This document shows positions 50,251 through 61,608 of a stretch of DNA of 64,000 nt, one piece after another. Position 1 is the stretch's first letter. Each line of letters starts with the position of its first letter. Under the pieces are notes generated by a model. It worked only from the letters and a program-made list of their open reading frames with translations. It was not told the DNA's origin and made no database searches. This DNA comes from CAWUEX02 sp038148375 (GTDB lineage: Bacteria > Pseudomonadota > Alphaproteobacteria > Rhodospirillales > Rhodospirillaceae). The translations under genes were made by a program, and so were the position numbers. The stretch is from assembly GCA_038148375.1 (NCBI GenBank), contig JAYQVH010000001.1, positions 186,001-250,000 on the forward strand, written 5' to 3'.

Positions 50251-51615
50251 ATGATGTTAACCGGCTTCATCGACCGCCTGAAAAGCCAGCCGAAAAACAC
50301 GGACTTGGCCCTGGACGTCGACGATCCGGCGGATGTGTTTTACGCCGTCGAGCCGCTGACCCTCCTGATCTGTCCGCTGGCGGGGGACACCTCCGGATAT
50401 TCGGCCCAGCACATGGCGACTCGGTTATCGGGACGACTCGGTCTCAAGATCGAAGTGCTGGACCGCGCCCTGACCTCGGCCAAGGCGGACACCTTTCTGC
50501 CGTCGTCGCTGTCGATGGCGGCCGATCTGGGCCAGGCCTGACTTAAGCGCCACCAGGCCGATCTACTGATCTGGGGTGACATCACCAAAACCGGAGGCTG
50601 GCGACTGCGCTTCCTGAGCAAGTCCGTCGCGGTGCAGCCGGGCGCCGCAACCTGGACCGCAATTGACCGGCTGGAAGTGCCGAACCTGTTTCCCGACAGC
50701 TATAGCGATTTGATTTTTGCCTGCGCGCTCGCCAGCGCCGACTTGGAAACGGGATCGCAATATCAGGAGCGCCGTGCGCTGCTCGATCCGCTGATGACGG
50801 CCGTGCGCGATCTGGCCGAGGGCGACCGCTCCGGCACGGTGGCGGAAGGAGCGACCGCGCTGAGCGCCTACAGCGCGATCCTGCTGTTGCAGGGTGCTGC
50901 GAACGGCGATCTCAAGACCTTGGAAAAAGCGGTGTCCTTAAGTCAGGCGGCTCTGATCATGGGCAAGGATGCCTTTCCGCCGCACGAAGAAGCGATTGTC
51001 GGCGCACGCATCGCCGACGCCTTGTCACTGATCGGCGACTTCAAACCCGGCACCAAACTGCCGACGCGGACCGTCGATCATTACCGCACCGCCGTCAGCA
51101 TGGTCGACCGCGGCGACTTCCCCGAAATGTGGGCGGCGCTGAACGTCCGCCTGGGTCTTGCCCTCCACGGTTTGGCCCTGGCCGATGAAGACCTGACGCT
51201 GCTGCAACAGGCCGCAGATGCCATGACCGATGCCACCCGGGTGTGGACTCTGACCGAACATCCGGTGCGGTGGGCCGACATTCAGAATTCCCTGGGCGGT
51301 TTGCTGCTGACCATGGGCAAACTGAGCCAGGCGCCGGACCTCTACGACAAAGCGATCACCGTGTTCCTGTCCATCGCCAGCGTGTGGACGCGCACCAAGG
51401 CACCGTTGGTGTGGGCAACGACGCTCGCCAACCTGGGTGCGGCGCTGAAGGAAAAAGGCTCGGCCAAGAACAGTCCGGCGATTCTGAGCAAAGCGGCGGA
51501 CGCCTTCCGTCAGGCCGGCGAGGTGTTCACCAAGCTCAACATGGAACGCTACGTCGCGATTGCCGATGCGGAAGTCGCAGAGATTGAATCCGCACTTGCC
51601 GCAAGAGGCGCTTAG
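50251..51615 (+). pseudogene. TPR-like repeat protein gene interrupted by a single in-frame TGA
   Basis: The frame from 50251 to 51615 is continuous apart from one TGA at 50539-50541. Upstream it encodes 96 residues (PLTLLICPLAGDTSGYSAQHM and on); directly after the TGA it resumes LKRHQADLLIWGD in the same frame. Related proteins usually have a Trp there (W-L-x-x-H-x-ADLLIWG), so a TGG to TGA change would explain it. The C-terminal 300 residues are helical repeats of a TPR kind (NVRLGLALHGLALADEDLTLLQQA, NSLGGLLLTMG, TTLANLGAALKEKG). An internal ATG or GTG after the stop could start a shorter protein near 50632. An N-terminal nucleotide-signalling or adenylate-cyclase-like relation cannot be assigned. 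Confidence 0.75.
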
Positions 51616-52136
51616 ACGTCATTGAAAGCCGGGTGGTAGCGCACACTCCCTGAAGGCACGGCAGCGTCGCTGAGCCGCACCGCCTGAAAGTACGGCCCGC
51701 CGCCGTTCTCCCACGCCAAGCCGAAGTCCGTCGACGGGCGAAAGCCGAACCGAGCGTAGTACTTGGGATCGCCCAGCAGCACGATGCCGTTGCCGCCGAG
51801 CTTGGCCGTGTCGGCCAGCGCCTTGAGCATAAGCTGGCTGCCGATGCCCTGACCCTGCAGGTCCGGCTGTACCGCTATGGGGCCAAGGCCGTACCAAGCG
51901 GCATCGGGGGCTCCTTCGATCGTTACCGGGCTGACGGCTACATGACCGGCGAGACGGTCTTCGATCCACGCCGTCAGCGACAGTGTCAATGCGCCGGCTT
52001 CGCGGAGCAGATCATTCAGGTTTGCCTCGGCTTCCGTTTCGAACGCGGCAGTGGTGAGCGCATGGATAGACTCAACGTCCGCCGGGGTTTCGGGTCTGAT
52101 CGCAATCTGAAAAGGATTCTGCATGGTGCGCATCAT
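51612..52136 (-). CDS. GNAT N-acetyltransferase (YhbS-like)
   Basis: A 174-residue acetyltransferase. The acetyl-CoA loop is in GPIAVQPDLQGQGIGSQLM (about residues 88-106, QGQGIG), followed by GGNGIVLLGDPKYYARFGFRPSTDFGL, the usual YhbS C-terminal pattern. Three ATG codons (52136, 52133, 52124) compete; no ribosome site decides between them. Its stop shares bases with the stop of the interrupted gene (TTAG at 51612-51615). Confidence 0.8.
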   Translation of the reverse strand: MMRTMQNPFQIAIRPETPADVESIHALTTAAFETEAEANLNDLLREAGALTLSLTAWIEDRLAGHVAVSPVTIEGAPDAAWYGLGPIAVQPDLQGQGIGSQLMLKALADTAKLGGNGIVLLGDPKYYARFGFRPSTDFGLAWENGGGPYFQAVRLSDAAVPSGSVRYHPAFNDV

Positions 52137-52177
52137 AGGCTAGGTTGAAGGCGATTCCGAAACACGAGGAGCCCGCT

Positions 52178-53221
52178 ATGCCATCGAATGCTGGCAGCAC
52201 CATCGGCAGCATCGCCGCCAACCCGTCCGGCTCCGGCCCGGCCAGTTGGGCGACCCACCGCTGGCATGCGGAACAGGTCACGCCCTATCCGGAAGACGGC
52301 GCGCTGTGGGGCGATATTCCTCAGTTGATCCGCGATCACTTTCTGCCTGGGCACACGCCGGCTGCTCCGTTGCTCACCGATAAAGACGTTGTCGTTACGC
52401 TCGGCTCATGCTTTGCGCGCGAACTGCGCTACTTCCTCGGACGATACGGATTGGCGTCATCGACGTTCTGGATTCCGTCGGGCCTCAACAACACCTTCGC
52501 CATCGCCGACTTCGTGTCCTGGTGCGTGACCGGAAAGGAAACGGCGCGCGGCTACCGCTATGACCGGAATGAAGATGGATCCATTGCCGAGTGGACGCCG
52601 GACACGGAACAGAAGGTCTATCAGAAGTACTTCACCAAGGCGGGCGCGCTGGTGTTCACCCTCGGCCTCGCCGAAGTTTGGGAAGACACCGAAACGGAGC
52701 AGGTGTTCTGGCGCGGCGTGCCCGATGAAATCTACGACGCCAAGCGCCACCGTTTCCGGCTGTCCACGGTGGACGAAAACGTCGCCAACATTCACGAGAT
52801 CATCAAACTGATCCGCAGCGTCAATGCCAACGCGCCGATTATTTTCACGCTTTCGCCGGTGCCGCTGAAGGCCACCTTCCGGCCGCAGTCGTGCGTGACC
52901 GCGGACTGCGTATCGAAATCGACATTGCGCGTGGCGCTGGACCAAGCGTTTCAGACCACTCCCGAGAACGTGTTTTATTATCCGTCCTTCGAGATCGTGA
53001 AATGGCTGGGGTGCAGCGTGCCGTTCATGTCCTTCGGCGCGGAGGATGGGCTGAGCCGGCACGTGTCGCGCTTTTTCGTCATCAACATTCTCAAGGAGTT
53101 CGTCCGCGCGTTTTTCGATGCGCCGGCGCGGGAAAAGTTCCTCGCCGGACTGAAAGCAGACGGCGTGCCCGAGGACACCTCGAAGCCATTCGTCTATCAG
53201 CCCGGACAGAAGCTGAAGTAA
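52178..53221 (+). CDS. GSCFA-domain protein
   Basis: A 347-residue protein named for its GSCFA motif, seen in VTLGSCFARELRYFLGRYG (about residues 72-90). The family is SGNH/GDSL-hydrolase-like: later segments FTLGLAEVWED (about 167-177) and FTLSPVPLKATF (about 229-240) fit its core, with an ending YYPSFEIVKWLG and AEDGLSRHVSRFFV. The catalytic nature of the family is unclear; some members sit in carbohydrate loci. GAGGAG lies seven bases before the ATG. There is no signal peptide. Confidence 0.82.
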   Translation: MPSNAGSTIGSIAANPSGSGPASWATHRWHAEQVTPYPEDGALWGDIPQLIRDHFLPGHTPAAPLLTDKDVVVTLGSCFARELRYFLGRYGLASSTFWIPSGLNNTFAIADFVSWCVTGKETARGYRYDRNEDGSIAEWTPDTEQKVYQKYFTKAGALVFTLGLAEVWEDTETEQVFWRGVPDEIYDAKRHRFRLSTVDENVANIHEIIKLIRSVNANAPIIFTLSPVPLKATFRPQSCVTADCVSKSTLRVALDQAFQTTPENVFYYPSFEIVKWLGCSVPFMSFGAEDGLSRHVSRFFVINILKEFVRAFFDAPAREKFLAGLKADGVPEDTSKPFVYQPGQKLK

Positions 53222-53368
53222 CTGGCAGACCACTGGGTCGGCGTTACCCGCGCCGGCAGACCCATTCAGGTGTGCCGCCGCAAATCTATTTTAGCGTGTA
53301 TATACATTGACGCTCACGTTTTGCGAAACCTATGGTTGGGTGAAGCCGACCACCGGAGGGGACGCAAA

Positions 53369-54168
53369 ATGGCAAAAGTTGGCATCGCTGTGATTCACGG
53401 CATGGGATCCCAGAAAAAGGGGTTCGAGCGGCCGATGGTCGAGGAATTGACCAACCGCCTCGCCAAACTGGGCGTCGGCCAGAGCGACGTGGCGTGGGAA
53501 CCCATATATTGGGCCAACGTGACCGAACCGCGTCAGATGGAATATTTCAAAGACGCAGACCGCGACGGCGATTTAGATTGGAAAAAGCTGCGGAAGTTCG
53601 TGCTGACCGCGCTGGGTGATGCATCGGGATACCGAAAGACAGGCGATACAAAAAACGACATATATGATGCCATTCACGCCATCGTCGGTCAGGCGCTCGC
53701 GCAGTTATCGAAACAGGTGTCTTCGCCAAATGCGCCGCTGATCTGGATTGCGCACAGCCTCGGCGGTCATATCATGTCGAACTACATCTACGACACACAG
53801 AAGTCGGTGACAGCCGGAAAGCTAAAAAACAAGTCGAAGTTTGAGCGGCTGGAAACCTTGCGCGGCATTCTCACTTTTGGCTGCAATATTCCGTTGTTCA
53901 CGTTTGCCTACCGCAAGTCGGAGGTAAAGCCGATCAAGCTGCCACGCGGCGCTGTTTGGGATAATTACTACGATCCCGACGATGTGCTGGGCTATCCCTT
54001 GAAACCGATCAGTGCGGCATACAATAAAACTGTGCGCTCGGATTTCTCCATCAACTCGGGCGGTATTGCGACAAGCTGGACGCCGTTGTCACACAACGGC
54101 TACTGGACCGACAACGATTTCACCAAGCCAGCAGCACAGTTCATCGCGGATATCGTGAACGCAGCGCC

Positions 54169-54172
<4 letters not shown>
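53369..54172 (+). CDS. Lipase-like alpha/beta-hydrolase
   Basis: A 267-residue cytoplasmic protein starting after GGAGGGG. The GxSxG elbow is clear in IWIAHSLGGHIMSNY (Ser about residue 129), and the N-terminal IAVIHGMGSQKKGF gives the oxyanion loop. DNYYDPDDVLGYPL (Asp about 200) and SHNGYWTDNDF (His about 236) are likely acid and base, so the triad is complete. It contains several AAA/AAT-rich codon runs and is more AT-rich than its neighbours, suggesting a recent arrival. Substrate unknown. Its stop is shared with acsA through CTAG at 54169-54172. Confidence 0.78.
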
Positions 54173-56118
<1,946 letters not shown>

Positions 56119-56219
56119 GGCGTCTCCTTCTCGGCGTTTTGATCAGGCCGTTTGAGCGAGATGATACCGAACGGACGCCGCACCCGTCACCCGCACAGCA
56201 GGAAACTTTTGAGACACGT

Positions 56220-56609
56220 TCACGGCGGCGGCACGGAGGCGGCGTTGACTCCGGGCCGTCCGGCAATAACCACGCCGCCCTCCACGGTGACCGGGAATCG
56301 CTGCAGCGCCTTGCCCTTACACGGCCCCAGCGTGCAATAGCCATCGGTGGGCCGGAAGTGCGCGCCGTGGGTGGTGCACAAAAGGTATTTTCCGGTGCGG
56401 TCGAAGAACACATCGCCGAACAGATTGAGCGGCACGCGCGCGTGCGGGCAGGAATTGACGAAAGCGCGGACCACGCCCTCCCATTCCACGACCATGAGAT
56501 TGTACTGCTCGTCACCGTTCTTAATGACGATGTCCTTGGCCTTGGTCTCGGCCAGGTCCTCGACGCGGCACAGCACGCGCCCAGCCAGTTCATCGGGATC
56601 GGGCAGCAT
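56220..56609 (-). CDS. Rieske-type 2Fe-2S protein
   Basis: A 129-residue single-domain Rieske protein. The cluster ligands are C54 and H56 in NSCPHARVPLN and C78 and H81 in LLCTTHGAHFRP, spaced as in Rieske ferredoxins. It starts at the ATG at 56607-56609; longer frames upstream overlap the YciI-like gene and are not used. It may deliver electrons to an oxygenase not present here or act as a stand-alone redox protein. It follows the YciI-like gene by 8 bp, so the two are probably co-transcribed. Confidence 0.88.
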   Translation of the reverse strand: MLPDPDELAGRVLCRVEDLAETKAKDIVIKNGDEQYNLMVVEWEGVVRAFVNSCPHARVPLNLFGDVFFDRTGKYLLCTTHGAHFRPTDGYCTLGPCKGKALQRFPVTVEGGVVIAGRPGVNAASVPPP

Positions 56610-56617
56610 GCGAGCAG

Positions 56618-56902
56618 TCAGGCCATCGGCAGGATGTTGCGGCTGGGGCGCATGATCACGCTCTCGAACAGATCGGCCTTGTAATAGGGTTCCTCGGCGA
56701 GCCAGGCGCGCGCAGCGGCGATGTCCTCGAAGTCGAGAATGTAGAGACTGCCCTTGAAGGTTTCTCCATCGTCGTCGAACAGCGGGCCGACGTACTCGCC
56801 GTCGGGCAAATTCGCTTTCAGCCATTCAAGATGCTTGGGCCGCGTCGCCATGCGCAGGTCGAGGTGATTGGGTTTATCGATGCACATGATGGCGATGAGC
56901 AT
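56618..56902 (-). CDS. YciI-like domain protein
   Basis: A 94-residue protein with AGGAG nine bases before the ATG. It begins MLIAIMCIDKPNHLDLRMATRPKHLEWLKAN and has GPLFDDDGETFKGSLYILDFEDIAAARAWLAEEPYYKADLFESVII-type sequence (the last segment reads FESVIMRPSRNILP), the usual ferredoxin-like YciI pattern, with His in the first helix as the probable active His. The family's biochemical role is unclear. Directly upstream of the Rieske gene. Confidence 0.86.
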   Translation of the reverse strand: MLIAIMCIDKPNHLDLRMATRPKHLEWLKANLPDGEYVGPLFDDDGETFKGSLYILDFEDIAAARAWLAEEPYYKADLFESVIMRPSRNILPMA

Positions 56903-56930
56903 GGCGGTCTCCTGAAAAAAATCTGAACGG

Positions 56931-58358
56931 TTAGGGTTTGTTGCGGCCGTAGTCGTCTTCAATACGGACGATGTCGTCTTCGCCCACGTATTCGCCGGAC
57001 TGCACCTCGATCATTTCGAGCTCGACCTTGCCTGGGTTTTCCAGGCGGTGAACCGTGCCGGCGGGAATGAAGGTGGACTCGTTCTCACCGAGACGGGTTT
57101 CCTGGTTGCCGTTGGTCACCACCGCCGCCCCTTTGACAACGACCCAGTGTTCCGAGCGGTGCCAGTGTTTCTGCAAGGACAGCTTCGCGCCCGGTTTGAC
57201 GCCGATGCGCTTGACCTTGAAGCGCTCGCCTTCGTCGACGGTCTGGAACCAGCCCCACGGCCGGTAGGTCCGGCTGTGCGCCACCGCGACCTCGCGGCCA
57301 TCGGCCTTGAGCTGCGCGACGATATCTTTGACCTGCTGGTCATGGGCGCGGTTGGTGACCAGGACGGCGTCATCGGTGACCACCACCACAGCGTCGTCCA
57401 TTCCGACCACGGCGGTGGTCTGGCGCTCGGAGCGCACGTAGGTGTTTTTGGTATCGAGCGCGAGCACATCGCCGACCAAAGTATTGCCGTCCGCGTCCTG
57501 CTCGCTCTCGGTGTGCAGCGCCGACCAAGAGCCGACATCGGACCATCCCATGTCCACCGGTACGACGGCGGCCTTATCCGTGCGCTCCATCACGCCGTAG
57601 TCGATGGACTGGCTGGGCACTTTGGCAAAGGCTTCCGGATCAAGGCGGAAAAAGAACAGATCGTTGGAGCCGTCGTCGAGGGCGGACCGACACCCGGGGC
57701 CAATGGCCGGCTCGAATTTCGCAAGCTCTTCGAGAAACACGCCGGCGCGGAACATGAAGATGCCGCCGTTCCACGAATAGCTGCCGTCCTTGAGAAACGA
57801 CCGCGCGGTTTTCTCATCGGGTTTTTCGACAAAGGCATCGACGGCATAGGCGCCGCCTTTGAGATCTGCGCCGCGTTTGATGTAGCCGTAGGCCGTCGAC
57901 GGCGCGGACGGCGTAATGCCGAAGGTCACCAGCCTGCCGTCCTTGGCCAGCGGTAGCGCCGAACCAACGGCGACGCGGAAACTTTCCGGACGGCGGATGA
58001 GGTGGTCGGACGGCATGACCAGCAGAATGTCGTTCGCCTCGGCGACAAGCGCGGCGACGGCGACGGCGGGCGCGGTGTTGCGGCCTTCGGGTTCGATGAT
58101 GATCGCCTTGGGCTCGACGCCCACCGCGCGCAGCTGTTCGGCGACGATAAACCGGTGCGCGTCGTTGCAAACGATGATGGGCTGCGCGACCTTTGGCGTG
58201 GTGTTTGGACCCAGGCGCAGCGCGGTGTCCTGGATCAGAGTGTGCTCGCCGGTCAGAGCCTGGAGCTGTTTGGGAAACTGCTCACGGGACAGCGGCCACA
58301 GCCGCGAGCCGGAGCCGCCGGAGAGAATGACGGGAACAATGTTGGGCGCCTTCGCCAC
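56931..58358 (-). CDS. manC: Mannose-1-phosphate guanylyltransferase / mannose-6-phosphate isomerase (ManC/AlgA type)
   Basis: Makes GDP-mannose for surface polysaccharide. The 475-residue product has the N-terminal nucleotidyltransferase signature GGSGSRLWPLSREQFPKQ (about residues 13-30), VMPSDHLIRRP, FVEKPDEKTA and WNGGIFMFRA, then the C-terminal cupin isomerase domain with RPWGWFQTVDEGERFKVKRI and LSLQKHWHRSEHWVVVKG, so it is the bifunctional type. It ends IEDDYGR. It lies next to gpsA and an epimerase and may serve the glycan locus 14 kb away. Confidence 0.93.
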   Translation of the reverse strand: MAKAPNIVPVILSGGSGSRLWPLSREQFPKQLQALTGEHTLIQDTALRLGPNTTPKVAQPIIVCNDAHRFIVAEQLRAVGVEPKAIIIEPEGRNTAPAVAVAALVAEANDILLVMPSDHLIRRPESFRVAVGSALPLAKDGRLVTFGITPSAPSTAYGYIKRGADLKGGAYAVDAFVEKPDEKTARSFLKDGSYSWNGGIFMFRAGVFLEELAKFEPAIGPGCRSALDDGSNDLFFFRLDPEAFAKVPSQSIDYGVMERTDKAAVVPVDMGWSDVGSWSALHTESEQDADGNTLVGDVLALDTKNTYVRSERQTTAVVGMDDAVVVVTDDAVLVTNRAHDQQVKDIVAQLKADGREVAVAHSRTYRPWGWFQTVDEGERFKVKRIGVKPGAKLSLQKHWHRSEHWVVVKGAAVVTNGNQETRLGENESTFIPAGTVHRLENPGKVELEMIEVQSGEYVGEDDIVRIEDDYGRNKP

Positions 58359-58438
58359 GGCGTGATCCTTGTTTTCGAGCCCGCATGAAAGCGGGCGGCG
58401 TATCTTTGATATATCTTAAACCGCTTTTGCGGTGTGCG

Positions 58439-59437
58439 TCAGGTGAAGTCGAGCTCTTCTTTGATGGGCCGGCTGAGCAGCTCGGCGATGGCGGTGTCGA
58501 CCGGTACATCGCGGTTGAGAATCTGATCCATGGCGCGGCAGATTGGCATATCGACCGCCTTGTCCTCGGCCAGCGCGACCACTGCCTCGGCCGTGTAAAC
58601 GCCTTCGGTCACGGCACGGCGTTCGCCGAGCACCTCATCCAGGGTCCGGCCTTCGCCGAGCGCGGCGCCGAGAGAATAGTTACGTGACTGCATCGACGTC
58701 GCAGTAAGCAACAGGTCCCCCAAACCGCACAGACCCATCAATGTCTCCTGCCGTCCACCGAGGGACAGCGCCAGGCGCACGACTTCCACCAGACCCCGCG
58801 TAATCAGCGCGGCGCGGGCGTTGTCGCCCAGCTTCTTGCCGCCAACCAAACCACAAGCGATGGCGAGCACGTTTTTGACCGCGCCGCCGACGGCAGCGCC
58901 AACCAGGTCTTCCGACAGATAAGGACGGAACGTCGGTGTGCCGATGGCCGCAGCGGCCCGTTCGCCGAGGTCGCTGTCGGAACACGCGAGCGTGACCGCG
59001 GTCGGCAAACCGGCGGCCACTTCCTTGGCGAACGTCGGGCCGGACAACACCATTGCGGGGGCGTGCGGCAACGCCGCGGCGATGACATCGGTCATCAGAG
59101 CATTGCTGCCGCGTTCGATGCCCTTTGCGCAGATGACCGCGGGCACGCCGTCATTCCAGGCGGGCGCCAGCGTTTCACACACCTTGCGCAGGTGCTGCGC
59201 CGGGGCGACGAGCAGCACGAGATCGGCATCGACAGCGGCGGCGGCGTCCGTGGTGGCGCGGATACCGGGATCGAGTTCGACATCGGGCAGGTAGAGATCG
59301 TTGACATGACGGCTGTTGATGCTGTCGGCGACTTCGTCTTCCAGCGCCCACAACGTCACATCGCGCCCGGCGCGGCGCGCCATGGCGGCGAGCGCGGTTC
59401 CCCAGGCGCCGGCACCGATCACTCCGATACGCTGCAT
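58439..59437 (-). CDS. gpsA: NAD(P)-dependent glycerol-3-phosphate dehydrogenase
   Basis: Reduces dihydroxyacetone phosphate to sn-glycerol 3-phosphate for phospholipid synthesis. The 332-residue product starts MQRIGVIGAGAWGTALAAMA with the GxGxxG motif, then VLLVAPAQHL, VICAKGIERGSN, the catalytic Lys in GAAVGGAVKNVLAIACG (about residues 188-204) and the phosphate-binding GLCGLGDLLLT. The start at 59435-59437 is fixed by the Rossmann strand. In many alphaproteobacteria gpsA sits next to tsaD; here the epimerase gene is placed between. Confidence 0.95.
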   Translation of the reverse strand: MQRIGVIGAGAWGTALAAMARRAGRDVTLWALEDEVADSINSRHVNDLYLPDVELDPGIRATTDAAAAVDADLVLLVAPAQHLRKVCETLAPAWNDGVPAVICAKGIERGSNALMTDVIAAALPHAPAMVLSGPTFAKEVAAGLPTAVTLACSDSDLGERAAAAIGTPTFRPYLSEDLVGAAVGGAVKNVLAIACGLVGGKKLGDNARAALITRGLVEVVRLALSLGGRQETLMGLCGLGDLLLTATSMQSRNYSLGAALGEGRTLDEVLGERRAVTEGVYTAEAVVALAEDKAVDMPICRAMDQILNRDVPVDTAIAELLSRPIKEELDFT

Positions 59438-59562
59438 GGCTGGCCTCCCTCCGGTCTCAACAGCACATCTTGTGTCGCATGGCTCCCGCCCGAAGTCCAA
59501 CCCGGCGCCGGAGGGAGCGCGCGCTCTGGACAAGACAGCCGCGCTCGGCCACAACCGGGGGC

Positions 59563-60573
59563 ATGACCATCCTTGTCACAGGCGCGGCCGGATTCATCGG
59601 CTTCCACACCGCCAGGCGGCTGATGGCGGACGGCGCGGCCGTCGCCGGGATCGACAACTTCAACAGCTATTACGACCCGGCCCTGAAAGAGGCCCGCTGG
59701 AGCGAACTGGAAGCGGCCGGCGGATTTACCGGTGTGCGCGTCGACATCGCCGACCGGGCGGGCATGGAGAAGATCTTTGCCGAAGTGAAACCGGCGCGCG
59801 TCGTCCACCTTGCCGCGCAGGCGGGCGTGCGTCATGGCGTCGCGCATCCGCACGATTACGCCGGGTCCAATCTTACCGGCATGCTCAACGTGCTCGAAGG
59901 CTGCCGCGCGGCGAAGGTGGAACACCTTGTGTATGCGTCGACCAGTTCCGTGTACGGCGCCAACGGGGCGATGCCGTTTTCCGAACATCACGGTACCGCA
60001 CACCAACTGTCTTTATATGCTGCAACGAAACGCGCGGGCGAGGCGATGGCACATTCCTATGCGCATCTGTACGGCATTCCTTCGACCGGCCTGCGCTTCT
60101 TCACCGTGTATGGGCCGTGGGGCCGGCCCGACATGGCACTGTTCAAGTTCACGGCTGCGATGCTGAACGGCGAGCCGATCCCGGTGTTCAACAACGGCGA
60201 GATGGCGCGCGACTTTACCTATATCGACGACATCGTCGAGGGCGTGGTGCGCGTGCTGGCCGCGCCGCCCGACGCCAATTCAAAATGGATGGCAGATGAA
60301 ATGGACCCGGCGACGAGCGGGGCCGGGCCGCATCGCCTGTTCAACATCGGGCGTGGCGCGCCGGTGAAGCTGATGGACTTCATCGCCGTCCTGGAAAAAG
60401 AGCTGGGCCTGACCGCGGAGAAAGATTTCCAGACCATGCAGCCGGGCGATGTGGAGAAGACCTGGTGCGATGTCTCCGAATTGGATGCGGCGGTGGGCTA
60501 TCGTCCGTCCGTGTCCATCGAAGACGGCGTGGCGAAGTTCGTCGCCTGGTACCGCGATTTCTATAAAACGTGA
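59563..60573 (+). CDS. NAD-dependent epimerase/dehydratase (UDP-glucuronate 4-epimerase-like)
   Basis: A 336-residue extended SDR. ILVTGAAGFIGFHTARRL (about residues 3-20), DNFNSYYDPALKEAR, HLAAQAGVRH, TSSVYGANGAMPF, the active YAATK (Tyr about 145), RFFTVYGPWGRPDMALFKFT and ARDFTYIDDIVEGVVRVL match the UDP-glucuronate 4-epimerase/GAE group; GRPDMALF is its marker. It would act on a nucleotide sugar for surface glycan. It lies between gpsA and tsaD, an insertion relative to the usual order of those two genes. Confidence 0.85.
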   Translation: MTILVTGAAGFIGFHTARRLMADGAAVAGIDNFNSYYDPALKEARWSELEAAGGFTGVRVDIADRAGMEKIFAEVKPARVVHLAAQAGVRHGVAHPHDYAGSNLTGMLNVLEGCRAAKVEHLVYASTSSVYGANGAMPFSEHHGTAHQLSLYAATKRAGEAMAHSYAHLYGIPSTGLRFFTVYGPWGRPDMALFKFTAAMLNGEPIPVFNNGEMARDFTYIDDIVEGVVRVLAAPPDANSKWMADEMDPATSGAGPHRLFNIGRGAPVKLMDFIAVLEKELGLTAEKDFQTMQPGDVEKTWCDVSELDAAVGYRPSVSIEDGVAKFVAWYRDFYKT

Positions 60574-60582
60574 GACCGCGCC

Positions 60583-61608
60583 TTAGGCGGAGAGCTGTTC
60601 GAGCGGCCAGCGCGGCAGGGGCTTGAAGTCGAGGGGATCGCTGGCACCGAGACGAAGACGCTCAAGCCCGGCCCAAGCCACCATGACCGCGTTGTCGGTA
60701 CACAGCGCCGGCGGCGGCACGACACACGGCAGACCGTTTTCGTCAGCGAGATCTTGAAGCGCAGCGCGCAGGGCGGTGTTGGCGGCAACGCCGCCCGCGG
60801 CGACCAGCGCCGTCGGCGTATCGCTCGCGGACATCGCGACGGCATTGGACAGCCGGTCGATCACATGGGCGGTGACGGCCTGCTGCAAGGACGCGGCGAG
60901 ATCGTTGGCGTCTTGCCGGGTGAGCGGCCCTGGCGGCAGGGCCTCGACCGCATGACGCACCGCCGTCTTCATGCCGGAAAAGGAAAAGTCGCAGCCATCG
61001 CGTCCTTTGAGAGGCGCGGGCAGAGAAAACCGGTTCGTGTCGCCCTGTGCGGCGGCCGCTTCGATGGCCGGCCCGCCGGGGAACCCGAGACCGATCATCT
61101 TCGCCGCTTTGTCGAAACACTCCCCGGCGGCATCGTCGAGAGTCGACCCCAGACAGGTGTAATGCCCCACGCCTTTGACCAACAGCACCTGGCAATGACC
61201 GCCGGAGACCAACAGCAGCAGATAGGGAAACGCGACGTCGTCGGTGAACCGCGCGGTGAGCGCGTGGGCCTCGAGATGATTGACGGCGATGAATGGTTTG
61301 CGGTGAACGGACGCCAGCGCCTTGGCCGTCATCACGCCGACCATGACGCCGCCGATCAGACCCGGTCCGGCCGTGGCCGCGAAACCGTCGATGGCGGCAA
61401 GATCGATCTGAGCGCTTTCGGCGGCGGCGCGCACCAGGCCGTCGAGACGATCGAGATGAGAGCGGGCGGCGATCTCCGGCACCACCCCGCCATAGCGGCG
61501 ATGCTCTTCGACTTGCGATGCCAGCGCATGCGCGAGGGTTGCACGGCCGTCGTCAACAACCGCCACTGCCGTTTCGTCACAGCTGGTTTCTATGCCGAGC
61601 ACACGCAT
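60583..61608 (-). CDS. tsaD: tRNA N6-threonylcarbamoyladenosine transferase TsaD
   Basis: Transfers the threonylcarbamoyl group to A37 of ANN-decoding tRNAs with TsaB and TsaE. The 341-residue product begins MRVLGIETSCDETAVAVVDDG and has the metal-binding HLEAH (about residues 111-115), LLLVSGGHCQVL (about 131-142), LGFPGGPAIE and LVAAGGVAANTALR near the C-terminus. Divergent from the HemD-Mic60 frame across about 200 bp. In most relatives hemC lies between these two divergent genes. Confidence 0.96.
   Translation of the reverse strand: MRVLGIETSCDETAVAVVDDGRATLAHALASQVEEHRRYGGVVPEIAARSHLDRLDGLVRAAAESAQIDLAAIDGFAATAGPGLIGGVMVGVMTAKALASVHRKPFIAVNHLEAHALTARFTDDVAFPYLLLLVSGGHCQVLLVKGVGHYTCLGSTLDDAAGECFDKAAKMIGLGFPGGPAIEAAAAQGDTNRFSLPAPLKGRDGCDFSFSGMKTAVRHAVEALPPGPLTRQDANDLAASLQQAVTAHVIDRLSNAVAMSASDTPTALVAAGGVAANTALRAALQDLADENGLPCVVPPPALCTDNAVMVAWAGLERLRLGASDPLDFKPLPRWPLEQLSA

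Noticed and set aside
50539..50541. Genome-wide use of TGA for tryptophan
   Set aside because: Several clearly complete genes here end in TGA (for example ubiE and the OppB-like permease), so TGA is a normal stop.
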